Assembly (NCBI GenBank): GCA_028700095.1
Contig: JAQVTJ010000064.1
Span: 1-9,112 of the forward strand
From: Methanobacterium sp.
GTDB taxonomy: Archaea; Methanobacteriota; Methanobacteria; Methanobacteriales; Methanobacteriaceae
Direction: 5' to 3'
DNA: 9,112 nt
Below, piece after piece: positions 1 through 6,378 of this stretch (positions within the stretch are counted from its first letter, which is position 1; each line of letters begins with the position of its first letter). The translations under genes were made by a program, and so were the position numbers. A model generated the notes under the pieces. It was given only the letters and a program-made list of their open reading frames with translations. It had not been told where the DNA came from and did no database searches.

Positions 1-870
1 GGAATACCATATATGGTAAGTAAACGTCCTGAATGGGATAAATTCCCTGGAGCAGAATATACAGTTGCATTTGACACAATAATGCCTGATGGTAAAACAC
101 TTCAAATAGGTACTGTACATAATTTAGGACAGACCTTTGCAAAAACATTTGACATAAAATATGAAACAGCTACAGGTGAACATGAATATGTGTATCAAAC
201 ATGTTATGGGCTGTCAGATCGGGTTATTGCATCAGTTATTGGAGTGCATGGAGATAAAACAGGGCTTTCATTACCTCCGGATATTGCACCATATCAAGTG
301 GTTATTGTTCCAATTATTTTTAAGAAAGGTGGAGAAGAAGTAATTGGTTTTTGTAAAAATCTTGAAGAAAAATTAAAATTAGAAACTACTTTAAGGGTTT
401 ATTTTGATAATAGAGATATTAGAGCAGGCAAAAAATATTATGAATGGGAAATGAAAGGAATACCTCTTAGAATAGAGATAGGGCCTAGGGATATTCAAAA
501 CAAGAAAATAGTAACCTATAGAAGAGATACTCAAGAAAAAGAAGTTATTGATTATAATCCATCTATAATTTCTGAATCCATAACCCAAATTTTGGATGAT
601 ATACGTATTAATATGAATGATAATACATGGGCAAAAATGGAAAATAATATTAGAAAAGTTAATTCCATTAAGGAAGCAAAAAAGGTTATAGCTGAATATC
701 ATGGCATTGTAACATTTGACTGGTGTGGAGACAAGGAATGTGGTAAAGATATTGAAGAAAATATTAAGGTAGATATATTAGGTGTTCAAGAATCTGAAAA
801 AGACGATTCAACATGTATAAATTGTGATAAACCTTCTAAACATATTACATTACTGGCAAAAACATATTAG
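1..870 (+). CDS. proS: Prolyl-tRNA synthetase, archaeal type (3' part, start outside window)
   Basis: Charges tRNA-Pro with proline in the cytoplasm. The frame is open from base 1, so the ATG at 13 is an internal methionine and the N-terminal part (roughly 180-190 residues of a typical 470-480) lies outside the window. Seen here: the catalytic-core stretch TVHNLGQTFAKTFDIKY, then class II motif 3 (GLSDRVIASVIG, followed by HGDKTGLSLPP and APYQVVIVPI), which leads into the anticodon-binding domain. The C-terminal domain has the cysteine set of the archaeal/eukaryal type (CGDKEC near 724-741, CINC near 814-825) that binds zinc. The protein ends in Tyr, as is usual for this ProRS class. No internal stop or frameshift is seen. 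Only 13 bases separate it from the next gene, which suggests cotranscription. Confidence 0.95.
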   Translation, partial: GIPYMVSKRPEWDKFPGAEYTVAFDTIMPDGKTLQIGTVHNLGQTFAKTFDIKYETATGEHEYVYQTCYGLSDRVIASVIGVHGDKTGLSLPPDIAPYQVVIVPIIFKKGGEEVIGFCKNLEEKLKLETTLRVYFDNRDIRAGKKYYEWEMKGIPLRIEIGPRDIQNKKIVTYRRDTQEKEVIDYNPSIISESITQILDDIRINMNDNTWAKMENNIRKVNSIKEAKKVIAEYHGIVTFDWCGDKECGKDIEENIKVDILGVQESEKDDSTCINCDKPSKHITLLAKTY

Positions 871-883
871 GGGAGTTTAAAAA

Positions 884-1540
884 ATGAATATGAGACTAGT
901 ATTTTCAATATTTTTAATTGTTTTATTTGCAATAGGATTTGGATTTATTAGCTATTCCCAATCTACAGGTAAACCTCTTAATGAAGTATATAGCACAGGA
1001 AATATTGTAATTACACAGAATACTAGTGCTGGAACTGTACCACATATAATTAATATTGTTAACAATGGACAAGATCATGTCAAAGTAGAGGTAGGAGATG
1101 TTCTTATATCACAATCTTCCCAAGATCTTGTTATTGCCGAAAATAAAACAATAAATAAAAATACAACAAATACTGTTTTTGCTTACTGTCTTGATCCCTC
1201 AAAAAGAGCCATACCCTCTGTAATACTTAAATTCAATGGAACATCTACCAATGCAATTAAACAGACCATAATGTGTTCCAATATTAACGATATTAACAGT
1301 TCAACAAATGCACAAGCACAAATATGGATACTTAAAGCAGGTGTTGATTTTAATATATACACAGGAGAACCAGTTGCAATGGTTGAATTACAGAAAATAA
1401 ATTATACCACATTAAGACAAATAGTTTCAGATGCAAAAACTGCCATAGCAACTAGATTCAATATAAATGTGAATAGTATTGATGAACTAAACCAGAATAA
1501 CACATCTAATACAGGTATTGATGGATTGATAATTGGGTAA
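884..1540 (+). CDS. Hypothetical secreted or membrane-anchored Asn-rich protein
   Basis: I do not recognise a named family. The 218-residue protein starts with a hydrophobic segment (about residues 5-24, preceded by Arg4) that reads as an uncleaved signal anchor or a signal peptide. The remainder is hydrophilic, probably beta-rich and outside the membrane. It contains eight N-X-S/T sequons (for example NTS at 46, NKT at 87, NGT at 118), so it may be N-glycosylated by the archaeal AglB pathway. Two cysteines (102 and 131) could form a disulfide outside the cell. The start is supported by GGGAG at 871-875, overlapping the end of proS; a second ATG lies two codons in. Its position between proS and cofC suggests a shared transcript but gives no clue to function. 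A surface or envelope protein specific to Methanobacteriales is a guess. Confidence 0.8.
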   Translation: MNMRLVFSIFLIVLFAIGFGFISYSQSTGKPLNEVYSTGNIVITQNTSAGTVPHIINIVNNGQDHVKVEVGDVLISQSSQDLVIAENKTINKNTTNTVFAYCLDPSKRAIPSVILKFNGTSTNAIKQTIMCSNINDINSSTNAQAQIWILKAGVDFNIYTGEPVAMVELQKINYTTLRQIVSDAKTAIATRFNINVNSIDELNQNNTSNTGIDGLIIG

Positions 1541-1595
1541 AAACAACAACAGGAATATAATAATGGAATAAATATAATGTTTCAAGGTTAAAAAT

Positions 1596-2273
1596 ATGAA
1601 GAAAACAACCGCAATTATCCCAGTATCCAGATTCAAAAATGCAAAAACAAGATTATCACCAACATTAACAGCTTTAGAAAGGGAAAATCTTTTAAAATCT
1701 ATGTTAAAGGATGTTATAGGAATTTTAAAAGAAAAGATAAATGTGGTGGTTATAAGTTCAGATGAAGAAGTTCTGGATTATGTAAATGATATGGGTGTTA
1801 TTTCTCTAAATGAAAAAGGTGAAACAGACCTAAACGGTGCCCTTATGCAAGGGATTGAATATTGTTCTGATTTTTCTGATCAGATATTAATTGTACCTTC
1901 AGATATTCCTTTAATTAAATCAGAACATTTAGATTATATAATTAAAATGGGTGAAAAATATGATCTTGTAATTGCACCTGCTAAAGGTGGAGGTACCAAT
2001 GCATTACTATGTCCTGTAAAGAATATGGAAATGAAATTTGGAGATTGTAGCTTCTTTGAACATATTAACTTAGCTAAAACATATAAGTGGACTTATAATA
2101 TATATGATTCGTTTTATATGTCCCTAGATGTTAATACAGCAGAAGATCTAGGTGAAATAATGCTCCATGGTATAAATACCCATACTAGAAAATTTTTAAA
2201 ATCCGCAAAGCTTAATGTTAGATCAAATCATGGGAAAGAAAGGCTTCATATTATTAGGAGTATAGAAAAATGA
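1596..2273 (+). CDS. cofC: 2-phospho-L-lactate guanylyltransferase (CofC)
   Basis: Activates 2-phospho-L-lactate with GTP to give lactyl-2-diphospho-5'-guanosine, the donor that CofD transfers onto the deazaflavin Fo to build coenzyme F420, the hydride carrier of methanogenesis. The 225 residues match the family length. Motifs of this nucleotidyltransferase fold are visible in order: IPVSRFKNAKTRLSP (residues 8-22), VISSDEEVLDYV, TDLNGALMQGI, IVPSDIPLI, IAPAKGGGTNALL, FGDCSFFEHI and LDVNTAEDL. The ATG at 1596 is preceded by a weak AAGGT (1584-1588). A 55-base gap separates it from the upstream gene. Its TGA overlaps the ATG of thiD (ATGA), so the two are almost certainly translated from one message. 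The gene looks intact. Confidence 0.93.
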   Translation: MKKTTAIIPVSRFKNAKTRLSPTLTALERENLLKSMLKDVIGILKEKINVVVISSDEEVLDYVNDMGVISLNEKGETDLNGALMQGIEYCSDFSDQILIVPSDIPLIKSEHLDYIIKMGEKYDLVIAPAKGGGTNALLCPVKNMEMKFGDCSFFEHINLAKTYKWTYNIYDSFYMSLDVNTAEDLGEIMLHGINTHTRKFLKSAKLNVRSNHGKERLHIIRSIEK

Positions 2274-3019
2274 TTGCAATATCAATAGCAGGCTATGATC
2301 CATCAGGTGGAGCTGGCATATTAAATGATATTAAAACATTCCATGCATTAGGTGTTTATGGTACTGCTGTAATAACAGTTCTTACAGCACAAAATCCTAA
2401 CAAAATAGCAGGAATAGAATCTGTATCAACAGATTTTATAGAAAAACAGTTGGAAACTATTTTAGAAGACTATCCAGTTAAACATGTTAAAACTGGTATG
2501 TTATATTCCAAGGAAAATATTAAACTAATATCAGATAAGGTAGTTGACCATAAACTAAAGTTAGTGGTTGATCCTGTGATGATTGCAAGTTGTGGAGCAT
2601 CACTTACAAGTGGAAATTTAGCAAAATCTATAAAAAAATATTTACTACCCAATACAATACTAACCACCCCAAATATAGAAGAAGCAGAAAAACTTTCAGG
2701 AATAAATATTCATTCCATTGATGATGCAATGAAAGCTGCAGAGAAAATTGGGAAAATATGTAATGTTATAATCACAGGTGGACATTTAAATGGTAGTAAT
2801 ATATTTTTCAATGGTTCTGTTAAGGTTATTAAAGGAGATATAATTGAAAGTGAAAATATACATGGAACAGGATGTAGTTATTCTGCAGCTGTTACAGCTT
2901 CACTTGTAAAAGGTTATAATTTACTACAATCAATTGAAATTGCAGGTGAATTTGTTAAAAATAGTGTGATTAATGGTGAATGGGGAACCTTAAACCAGTT
3001 ATATGAACTCAAATTATAA
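2270..3019 (+). CDS. thiD: Hydroxymethylpyrimidine/phosphomethylpyrimidine kinase (ThiD)
   Basis: Phosphorylates HMP and then HMP-phosphate to HMP-diphosphate, the pyrimidine half of thiamine diphosphate. The 249 residues fit a stand-alone ThiD of the ribokinase-like fold; the C-terminal ThiN domain fused in many archaea is absent. Diagnostic stretches: ISIAGYDPSGGAGILNDIKT at the N-terminus, VKTGML, VVDPVMIASCGA, TPNIEEAEKL, and HGTGCSYSAAV with the catalytic Cys at residue 202 and the adjacent anion hole. AGGAG at 2256-2260 lies inside cofC, nine bases before the ATG, and fixes the start. The four-base overlap indicates translational coupling with cofC, although F420 and thiamine synthesis share no step. 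The gene looks intact. Confidence 0.93.
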   Translation: MIAISIAGYDPSGGAGILNDIKTFHALGVYGTAVITVLTAQNPNKIAGIESVSTDFIEKQLETILEDYPVKHVKTGMLYSKENIKLISDKVVDHKLKLVVDPVMIASCGASLTSGNLAKSIKKYLLPNTILTTPNIEEAEKLSGINIHSIDDAMKAAEKIGKICNVIITGGHLNGSNIFFNGSVKVIKGDIIESENIHGTGCSYSAAVTASLVKGYNLLQSIEIAGEFVKNSVINGEWGTLNQLYELKL

Positions 3020-3076
3020 TAAACAATATTATAATTGGAATAACAGTTAATAATTATGTATATGTGAAGTGGTAGA

Positions 3077-3787
3077 GTGGTTACAAATGAAGAGATAAGA
3101 CAAATGCTGGATGCTAAAAGAAAAGGGATTAACACAGAATATGATAATGTTAAATCCACATATAATAAAATATGTCCTCATTGTAAAAATAAAAATCCAG
3201 AAAAAGCCTTGTTCTGTGTACATTGCGGAAGGAAATTTGATAAAAATTTACAAGTCCCATGCCAATCATGCGGCCTTAAAAATGCCACAACAGCAACATT
3301 CTGCGTAGGCTGTGGTGGAATATTAGAAAAAATAGATAAAAAAATAGTAACACCCAACAATATAGAAAAAAGTGGAATAGATACCCTAGAAAGACCAGTT
3401 AAAAAAGATGTACCCTCTTCAATACCAGAACATAATATTCTATCAAAAACAAGTCTGAAAAAAACATGTTATTATTGTAATGGTAAAAACCTGAAAAATG
3501 CCAAGTTCTGTGTTGTATGTGGAAAAAAATTTGATGCAAATAAAACAGAATCCCAAGTAAAGATAAATGAAACATCAACAGAAAATCCTATAATAAATGA
3601 AGAATTAAGTGATTCCCCAGAAAAATTAAATAAAATACCAGTTAAAACACCTTCCCCACAGATTCCAGCTCAAGAAAATGTGATCCCAATTAAAAATATG
3701 AAAACAAAAGAAGTTAATAAGCTAAAAGATGCGGTTAATATTGAAAATAATATGAAGATAAAAAATATGAAAAAACAGATACAATAG
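3077..3787 (+). CDS. Triple zinc-ribbon protein, frameshifted before a SHOCT tail
   Basis: 236 residues in the main frame. Three zinc-ribbon knuckle pairs are plain: CPHC/CVHC (Cys 33, 36, 47, 50), CQSC/CVGC (62, 65, 76, 79) and CYYC/CVVC (131, 134, 145, 148), each with 10 residues between the pairs as in the zinc-ribbon/DZANK class. The linkers (about 81-128 and 150-236) are Lys-, Asn- and Pro-rich and look disordered. No signal peptide or membrane segment is seen. The GTG start at 3077 is preferred because it retains VTNEEIRQMLDAKR; the only upstream signal is a poor GGTAG-like one, and the next ATG is codon 10. The frame ends at a TAG (3785-3787), but a SHOCT-like sequence continues in another frame to 3891, so the true protein was probably about 270 residues. 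Function is unknown; such proteins often mediate protein or nucleic acid contacts. Confidence 0.8.
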   Translation: MVTNEEIRQMLDAKRKGINTEYDNVKSTYNKICPHCKNKNPEKALFCVHCGRKFDKNLQVPCQSCGLKNATTATFCVGCGGILEKIDKKIVTPNNIEKSGIDTLERPVKKDVPSSIPEHNILSKTSLKKTCYYCNGKNLKNAKFCVVCGKKFDANKTESQVKINETSTENPIINEELSDSPEKLNKIPVKTPSPQIPAQENVIPIKNMKTKEVNKLKDAVNIENNMKIKNMKKQIQ

Positions 3788-3891
3788 ATCCTGTTGAAAG
3801 AATAAAAAAAGCTAAAGAATTATTAGATATAGATGCAATTACATCTGAAGAATATGAAAATATCAAACAAAAATATTTAAAATTCATATAA
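3751..3891 (+). pseudogene. SHOCT-like C-terminal tail in the -1 frame of the zinc-ribbon gene
   Basis: This frame is open from 3751 to the TAA at 3889-3891 but contains no ATG, GTG or TTG, so it cannot be an independent gene. From about 3787 it encodes DPVERIKKAKELLDIDAITS and then EEYENIKQKYLKFI. This has the pattern of the SHOCT short C-terminal domain: an amphipathic helix, then a D-x-I-T-x-E-E-Y/F turn, then a second helix ending at the C-terminus. Zinc ribbons followed by SHOCT are a common archaeal arrangement. Joining the two pieces requires a -1 shift (or one missing base) between 3751 and 3787. Two runs of six A (3760-3765 and 3770-3775) lie there. The cause may be a real indel, a sequence error or slippage. 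Confidence 0.7.
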
Positions 3892-3907
3892 ACTTCTAAA
3901 TATCATA

Positions 3908-3929
3908 TTTTTTTTATTTTATTTTTTTT
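3908..3929 (+). terminator. T-run terminator after the zinc-ribbon/SHOCT gene
   Basis: Two runs of eight T separated by ATTTTA begin 17 bases after the TAA at 3889-3891. Archaeal termination commonly occurs at such U-rich tracts without a strong hairpin. The convergent minus-strand gene ends at 4007, so a stop is expected here. Confidence 0.5.
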
Positions 3930-3984
3930 AGATGTATTTAAAAAGAAGAGGAAGAGAATTTATAAAAAAGAAATATGGAAATAT

Positions 3985-4006
3985 AAAAAATAATAAATTA
4001 TTTTTT
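3985..4006. terminator. AT-only inverted repeat between convergent genes
   Basis: Perfect 10-base arms (AAAAAATAAT and ATTATTTTTT) flank a 2-base centre, abutting the stop of the minus-strand ACT gene. Either strand gives a U-rich end, so it could act as a bidirectional terminator. All pairs are A-T, so stability is poor and chance occurrence is plausible in this composition. Confidence 0.3.
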
Positions 4007-4438
4007 TTATATATCATAAACCTCTTTTGGAGAAAGTATAGTAATACCTTTATTTTCCAATGCTTCTATACCTTCATCAATATCCTCTGTACGAATTACA
4101 ACAATTGCATTATCTCTTTTTTTCTCAACAAATGCATATAAATATCCTATATTAATTTTAGAATTGTTTAAAGTTTCGAGTATACTTTCCAGTGCCCCTG
4201 GGTCATCTGAAACACTAACAGCTATTACATCACTTATTTTAACAATAAAATTTGCTTCTTCAAGTATTTGTTTGGCTCTTTCAGGTTCAGGTACTATTAA
4301 CCTTAAAATACCAAAATCTGAAGTATCAGCAATTGAAAGCACTCTAATATTTATTTTAGCCATTGAAAGTATATTTATTGCTTTCCATAACCGGCCTTTC
4401 CGATTTTCAAGAAATATAGATAATTGTTTTAATTTCAT
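4007..4438 (-). CDS. Tandem ACT-domain protein, probable amino acid sensor
   Basis: 143 residues made of two ACT domains and nothing else. ACT1 spans about residues 4-70, with the helix-1 loop NRKGRLWKAINIL. ACT2 spans about 71-140, with a classic DDPGALESILETLNNSKINI (the D-x-P-G-x-L ligand loop near residue 79). ACT domains bind amino acids at dimer interfaces; there is no catalytic domain, so a regulatory role is inferred. Genes of this type commonly sit next to phenylacetate-CoA ligase genes in methanogens and other anaerobes, and here it lies 82 bases downstream of paaK on the same strand, suggesting response to an aromatic amino acid or related ligand. Upstream of the ATG is AGGGGAATGG, and a TATA-like element lies near 4477-4489, so it may also have its own promoter. 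The gene is intact. Confidence 0.88.
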   Translation of the reverse strand: MKLKQLSIFLENRKGRLWKAINILSMAKINIRVLSIADTSDFGILRLIVPEPERAKQILEEANFIVKISDVIAVSVSDDPGALESILETLNNSKINIGYLYAFVEKKRDNAIVVIRTEDIDEGIEALENKGITILSPKEVYDI

Positions 4439-4476
4439 TTTCCATTCCCCTTATATATTTTTTTTTAGATAAAATT

Positions 4477-4489
4477 ATTTTTATATCCT
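4477..4489 (-). promoter_or_regulatory. Candidate TATA box for the ACT gene
   Basis: On the minus strand this reads AGGATATAAAAAT, an archaeal TATA-like element. Initiation about 26 bases downstream (near 4457) would leave a leader of about 20 bases containing the AGGGG site before the ATG at 4438. The more perfect TATATA at 4452-4457 lies too close to the ATG to serve. This rests on position and composition only. Confidence 0.3.
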
Positions 4490-4520
4490 AAATTTTTATT
4501 TGCATATCTAAAGGAATATT

Positions 4521-5480
4521 CTAGAAATTTCTTTTATCAATAACCCGAACAGCTTTTCCTTCACTTCTAGGGGGGCTTTTTGGTTCTACAAGTGATACTT
4601 TAACCCTTAAACCAATTTCGTTATGAATTTTCCTTTCAATATCTTTTTTTATCCTTTCAATATGTCTTATTTCATCTGAAAAGAATGCGGTTGTTGTTTC
4701 TACCTGTACTTCAAGTTCATCTAGATGATTTGGTCTTGTAACAATAATCTGGTATTGTGGTTCAAGTCCTTCAATTTTTAGAAGTGCTTTCTCAATTTGT
4801 GATGGGAAAACAATAACTCCTCTAATTTTAAGCATATCATCACTTCTACCTGTGATACGTTCCATTTTAACCTGTGTTCTACCACATTCACATACTTCTT
4901 TATTAAGTGCTGTTATATCATGGGTACGGAATCTTATAACTGGCATTCCTTCTCTTGTTAAGGTTGTAAGGACTAATTCTCCTGTTTCACCCTTTGGTAG
5001 TTGTTTCATTGTTTTTGGGTCTATTATTTCAGGATAGAAATGGTCTTCAAAAATATGTAGTCCTGTTTTTGATGAGCATTCCATTGCAACTCCAGGACCG
5101 ATTATCTCTGTTAAACCGTAAATATTTTGAGCAGAAATATTCAGCCTTTTTTCAAGTTTTTCCCTCATTTCTTCTGTCCACATTTCTGCACCAAAGCATC
5201 CTGCTTTAAGTTTAAGTTTATTAGTATCAATACCCTCATTTTCAGCTACTTCTGCAAGATACAATCCATATGAGGGTGTGCATGTTAGTATTGTTGTATC
5301 AAAATCTTGCATGATTTCAATCTGTCTTTTAGTATTTCCCGCAGATATTGGTATTACAGTTGCACCTATTTTATGTCCTCCATAATGAACACCTAAACCT
5401 CCTGTAAAAAGACCGTAACCATAACTATTTTGTATTTTATCATTTTTCCCGACACCAGCCATTGTTAATGCTCTTGCCAT
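4521..5480 (-). CDS. paaK: PaaK C-terminal fragment (319 aa), possible reinitiation product
   Basis: In frame with the N-terminal fragment and separated from it by TGA plus two codons. It holds the remaining family landmarks: YGYGLFTGGLGVHYGG, IYGLTEIIGPG (A5 region), PVIRFRTHDI (A7), ERITGRSDDMLKIRG (A8 hinge) and the C-terminal SEGKAVRVID with the lysine used in adenylation. The ATG at 5480 is preceded, six bases away, by GGTGA (5487-5491), formed by the TGG-TGA codons themselves. Ribosomes terminating there could therefore restart. It lacks the TSGTTGKPT loop, so activity would require association with the N-terminal piece. Whether this split works is not knowable from sequence. Confidence 0.75.
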   Translation of the reverse strand: MARALTMAGVGKNDKIQNSYGYGLFTGGLGVHYGGHKIGATVIPISAGNTKRQIEIMQDFDTTILTCTPSYGLYLAEVAENEGIDTNKLKLKAGCFGAEMWTEEMREKLEKRLNISAQNIYGLTEIIGPGVAMECSSKTGLHIFEDHFYPEIIDPKTMKQLPKGETGELVLTTLTREGMPVIRFRTHDITALNKEVCECGRTQVKMERITGRSDDMLKIRGVIVFPSQIEKALLKIEGLEPQYQIIVTRPNHLDELEVQVETTTAFFSDEIRHIERIKKDIERKIHNEIGLRVKVSLVEPKSPPRSEGKAVRVIDKRNF

Positions 5481-5486
5481 GACCTC

Positions 5487-5819
5487 TCACCATAATTCAA
5501 TGTCAGATTCTGTATAACCTGATACAGTGGGTTTTCCTGTTGTTCCTGAGGTTGTATGGACCTCCACTATTTCCTCTGTTGGAACAGCAAACATTCCAAA
5601 TGGATATGCCTCCCTAAGATCAGTTTTACTTGTGAAAGGTAGCTTTTCAATATCTGCAAGTGTTTCAATGTCTTCAGGTTCAATTTTTAGGTTGTTAAAA
5701 CGTTTAGTATAATAAGGAACATTTTCATATGCTCTTTTAACAACTGCCTGTAACCTTTGAAGCTGCAGTTCTTCTATTTCATCTGCAGACATACATTCCG
5801 CCTTTTTATTCCATATCAT
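5487..5819 (-). CDS. paaK: PaaK N-terminal fragment (110 aa)
   Basis: The 5' portion of the interrupted ligase gene. It starts at an ATG preceded by a strong AGGGGTGGGATGAT region on the minus strand, the best ribosome site for this locus. It carries the N-terminal helices (ENVPYYTKRF region) and the ATP phosphate-binding loop TSGTTGKPT at residues 90-98, followed by SGYTESDIELW and then TGA. Alone it lacks the adenylation core and the C-terminal lid, so it should not be an active enzyme. Confidence 0.75.
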   Translation of the reverse strand: MIWNKKAECMSADEIEELQLQRLQAVVKRAYENVPYYTKRFNNLKIEPEDIETLADIEKLPFTSKTDLREAYPFGMFAVPTEEIVEVHTTSGTTGKPTVSGYTESDIELW

Positions 5820-6039
5820 TTATCATCCCACCCCTTTTGATCATAAAATATAAAATAACTTCAAATTTTAATTTAATAATAGGTTCTAATTAAAGATTTG
5901 GATGGGTTATTAAAATTATATTAATAAAATCAAATTATTGTGTTTAAAATTCTTATTCTATCATTCTATCTTTGGAAATATATACCTTTAAAACTAGTTT
6001 TATTCTTTAAAATATAATATTACCTAGTATTTTATAAAA

Positions 6040-6050
6040 AAATATATAAG
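6040..6050 (+). promoter_or_regulatory. Candidate TATA box for rubredoxin
   Basis: AAATATATAAG is a good archaeal box A. Initiation about 25 bases on (near 6072) would give a leader of about 60 bases containing the AGGAGGGAT ribosome site. A second AT-rich element, TTTTATATTA near 6076-6085, would give a shorter leader, so the assignment is tentative. Confidence 0.35.
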
Positions 6051-6116
6051 AATTAAAGATCATAATATAATAATAGTATTTTATATTATTGTATGTATTT
6101 TGTATTAGATATTTTT

Positions 6117-6125
6117 AGGAGGGAT
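6117..6125 (+). promoter_or_regulatory. Ribosome binding site fixing the rubredoxin GTG start
   Basis: AGGAGGGAT lies seven bases before GTG at 6133 and is complementary to the 16S rRNA 3' end. The same nine bases precede the sod ATG. It selects the GTG over the in-frame ATG at 6145, which would leave only one codon before the first ligand cysteine. Confidence 0.75.
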
Positions 6126-6132
6126 ATTTATA

Positions 6133-6300
6133 GTGGATAAATATATGTGTGGAATATGTGGTTATATATACGATCCAGAAAGGGGTGAAAAAAGAAATAA
6201 CACTGATTCAGGCACTGCATTTGAATATTTGCCCGATATGTGGTTCTGTCCATCTTGTGGCGCAGCAAAAAAAAGGTTTAAACTTAATAAAAGACATTAA
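6133..6300 (+). CDS. Rubredoxin, small and unusually basic
   Basis: 55 residues, full rubredoxin length. Two CxxC knuckles bind one iron: MCGICGY (Cys 6 and 9) and WFCPSCGA (Cys 39 and 42). The family's YIYDPERG, SGTAFEYLP and Trp37 are also present. Rubredoxins are cytoplasmic one-electron carriers, in anaerobes often donating to rubrerythrin, superoxide reductase or flavodiiron oxygen reductases. The loop after DPERG (GEKRNNTDSG) and the tail (AKKRFKLNKRH) are rich in Lys/Arg: I count 10 Lys/Arg against 7 Asp/Glu, whereas rubredoxins are usually strongly acidic. It is divergent from paaK on its left and convergent with sod on its right. It starts with GTG after a very strong ribosome site. 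The physical partner is unknown. Confidence 0.9.
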   Translation: MDKYMCGICGYIYDPERGEKRNNTDSGTAFEYLPDMWFCPSCGAAKKRFKLNKRH

Positions 6301-6306
6301 CTTAAA

Positions 6307-6340
6307 TTTTTTTTTATTAATAAATTATATATTTTTTTTT
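6307..6340 (+). terminator. T-run terminator after rubredoxin
   Basis: Nine T at 6307-6315, starting six bases after the stop codon, and nine more at 6332-6340. This is the typical archaeal U-tract termination signal, placed between convergent genes. Confidence 0.5.
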
Positions 6341-6353
6341 AAGTAAATCTTAT

Positions 6354-6360
6354 AAAAAAA
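6354..6360 (-). terminator. Short T-run terminator after sod
   Basis: Seven A on the plus strand give U7 in the leftward transcript, 18 bases beyond the sod stop. This is a plausible but short archaeal terminator. Confidence 0.3.
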
Positions 6361-6378
6361 TGAAATAGAGATTTATAG

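Larger units (their letters stand above)
4521..5819 (-). pseudogene. paaK: Phenylacetate-CoA ligase-like gene with an in-frame TGA at codon 111
   Basis: Read in one frame, this is 433 codons, the normal length of a PaaK-type aryl-acid CoA ligase of the adenylate-forming (ANL) superfamily. The family makes an acyl-adenylate from ATP and phenylacetate (or a related aryl acid), then the CoA thioester. In methanogens this activation is linked to indolepyruvate oxidoreductase and to making aromatic amino acids from imported aryl acids. Codon 111 is TGA (bases 5487-5489), between DIELW and EVMARAL, where homologues run straight through with a small residue. Everything before and after aligns with the family without a gap, so this is a single stop in an otherwise complete gene. 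Selenocysteine is unlikely because the position is not catalytic and no SECIS is apparent. A real nonsense mutation, readthrough, a split gene or a base error remain possible. Confidence 0.85.
5820..6132. promoter_or_regulatory. Divergent intergenic region between paaK and rubredoxin
   Basis: 313 bases, nearly all A/T, with no credible ORF. It must carry the promoters of paaK (leftward) and rubredoxin (rightward). Candidate TATA elements are TTTTATATTTTA on the minus strand near 5843-5856 and AAATATATAAG on the plus strand at 6040-6050. An AAATATATAC at 5976-5985 matches elements upstream of sod. A 14-bp palindrome TAAAACTAGTTTTA lies at 5989-6002, but palindromes of this size are expected by chance in such composition. 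No tRNA or structured RNA was recognised. Confidence 0.5.

Noticed and set aside
3062..3085. tRNA-like GTGGTAGAGTGGTTA string just before the zinc-ribbon gene
   Set aside because: It resembles a D-arm sequence, but no acceptor stem, anticodon arm or T-arm can be built around it, and it runs into the coding start.
3932..4141. 69-residue plus-strand ORF overlapping the end of the ACT gene
   Set aside because: It is antisense to a well-supported coding region, has no ribosome site, and its Phe/Ile/Lys-rich sequence shows no family features.
5487..5489. Selenocysteine at the paaK TGA
   Set aside because: The site is not catalytic in the family, no SECIS-like structure is evident, and selenocysteine use in methanogens is known mainly from Methanococcales and Methanopyrus.
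5973..5985. A 13-base string, TGGAAATATATAC, shared between the rubredoxin upstream region and the sod promoter (7018-7030, opposite strand)
   Set aside because: It is mostly an A/T TATA-like string. Chance matches of this length are common in this composition, and its distance from the rubredoxin start (147 bases) differs from that at sod (27 bases).
5989..6002. Perfect 14-bp palindrome TAAAACTAGTTTTA in the paaK-rubredoxin intergenic region
   Set aside because: In DNA this AT-rich, several palindromes of this size are expected by chance in 9 kb, and it is not placed at a clear promoter.
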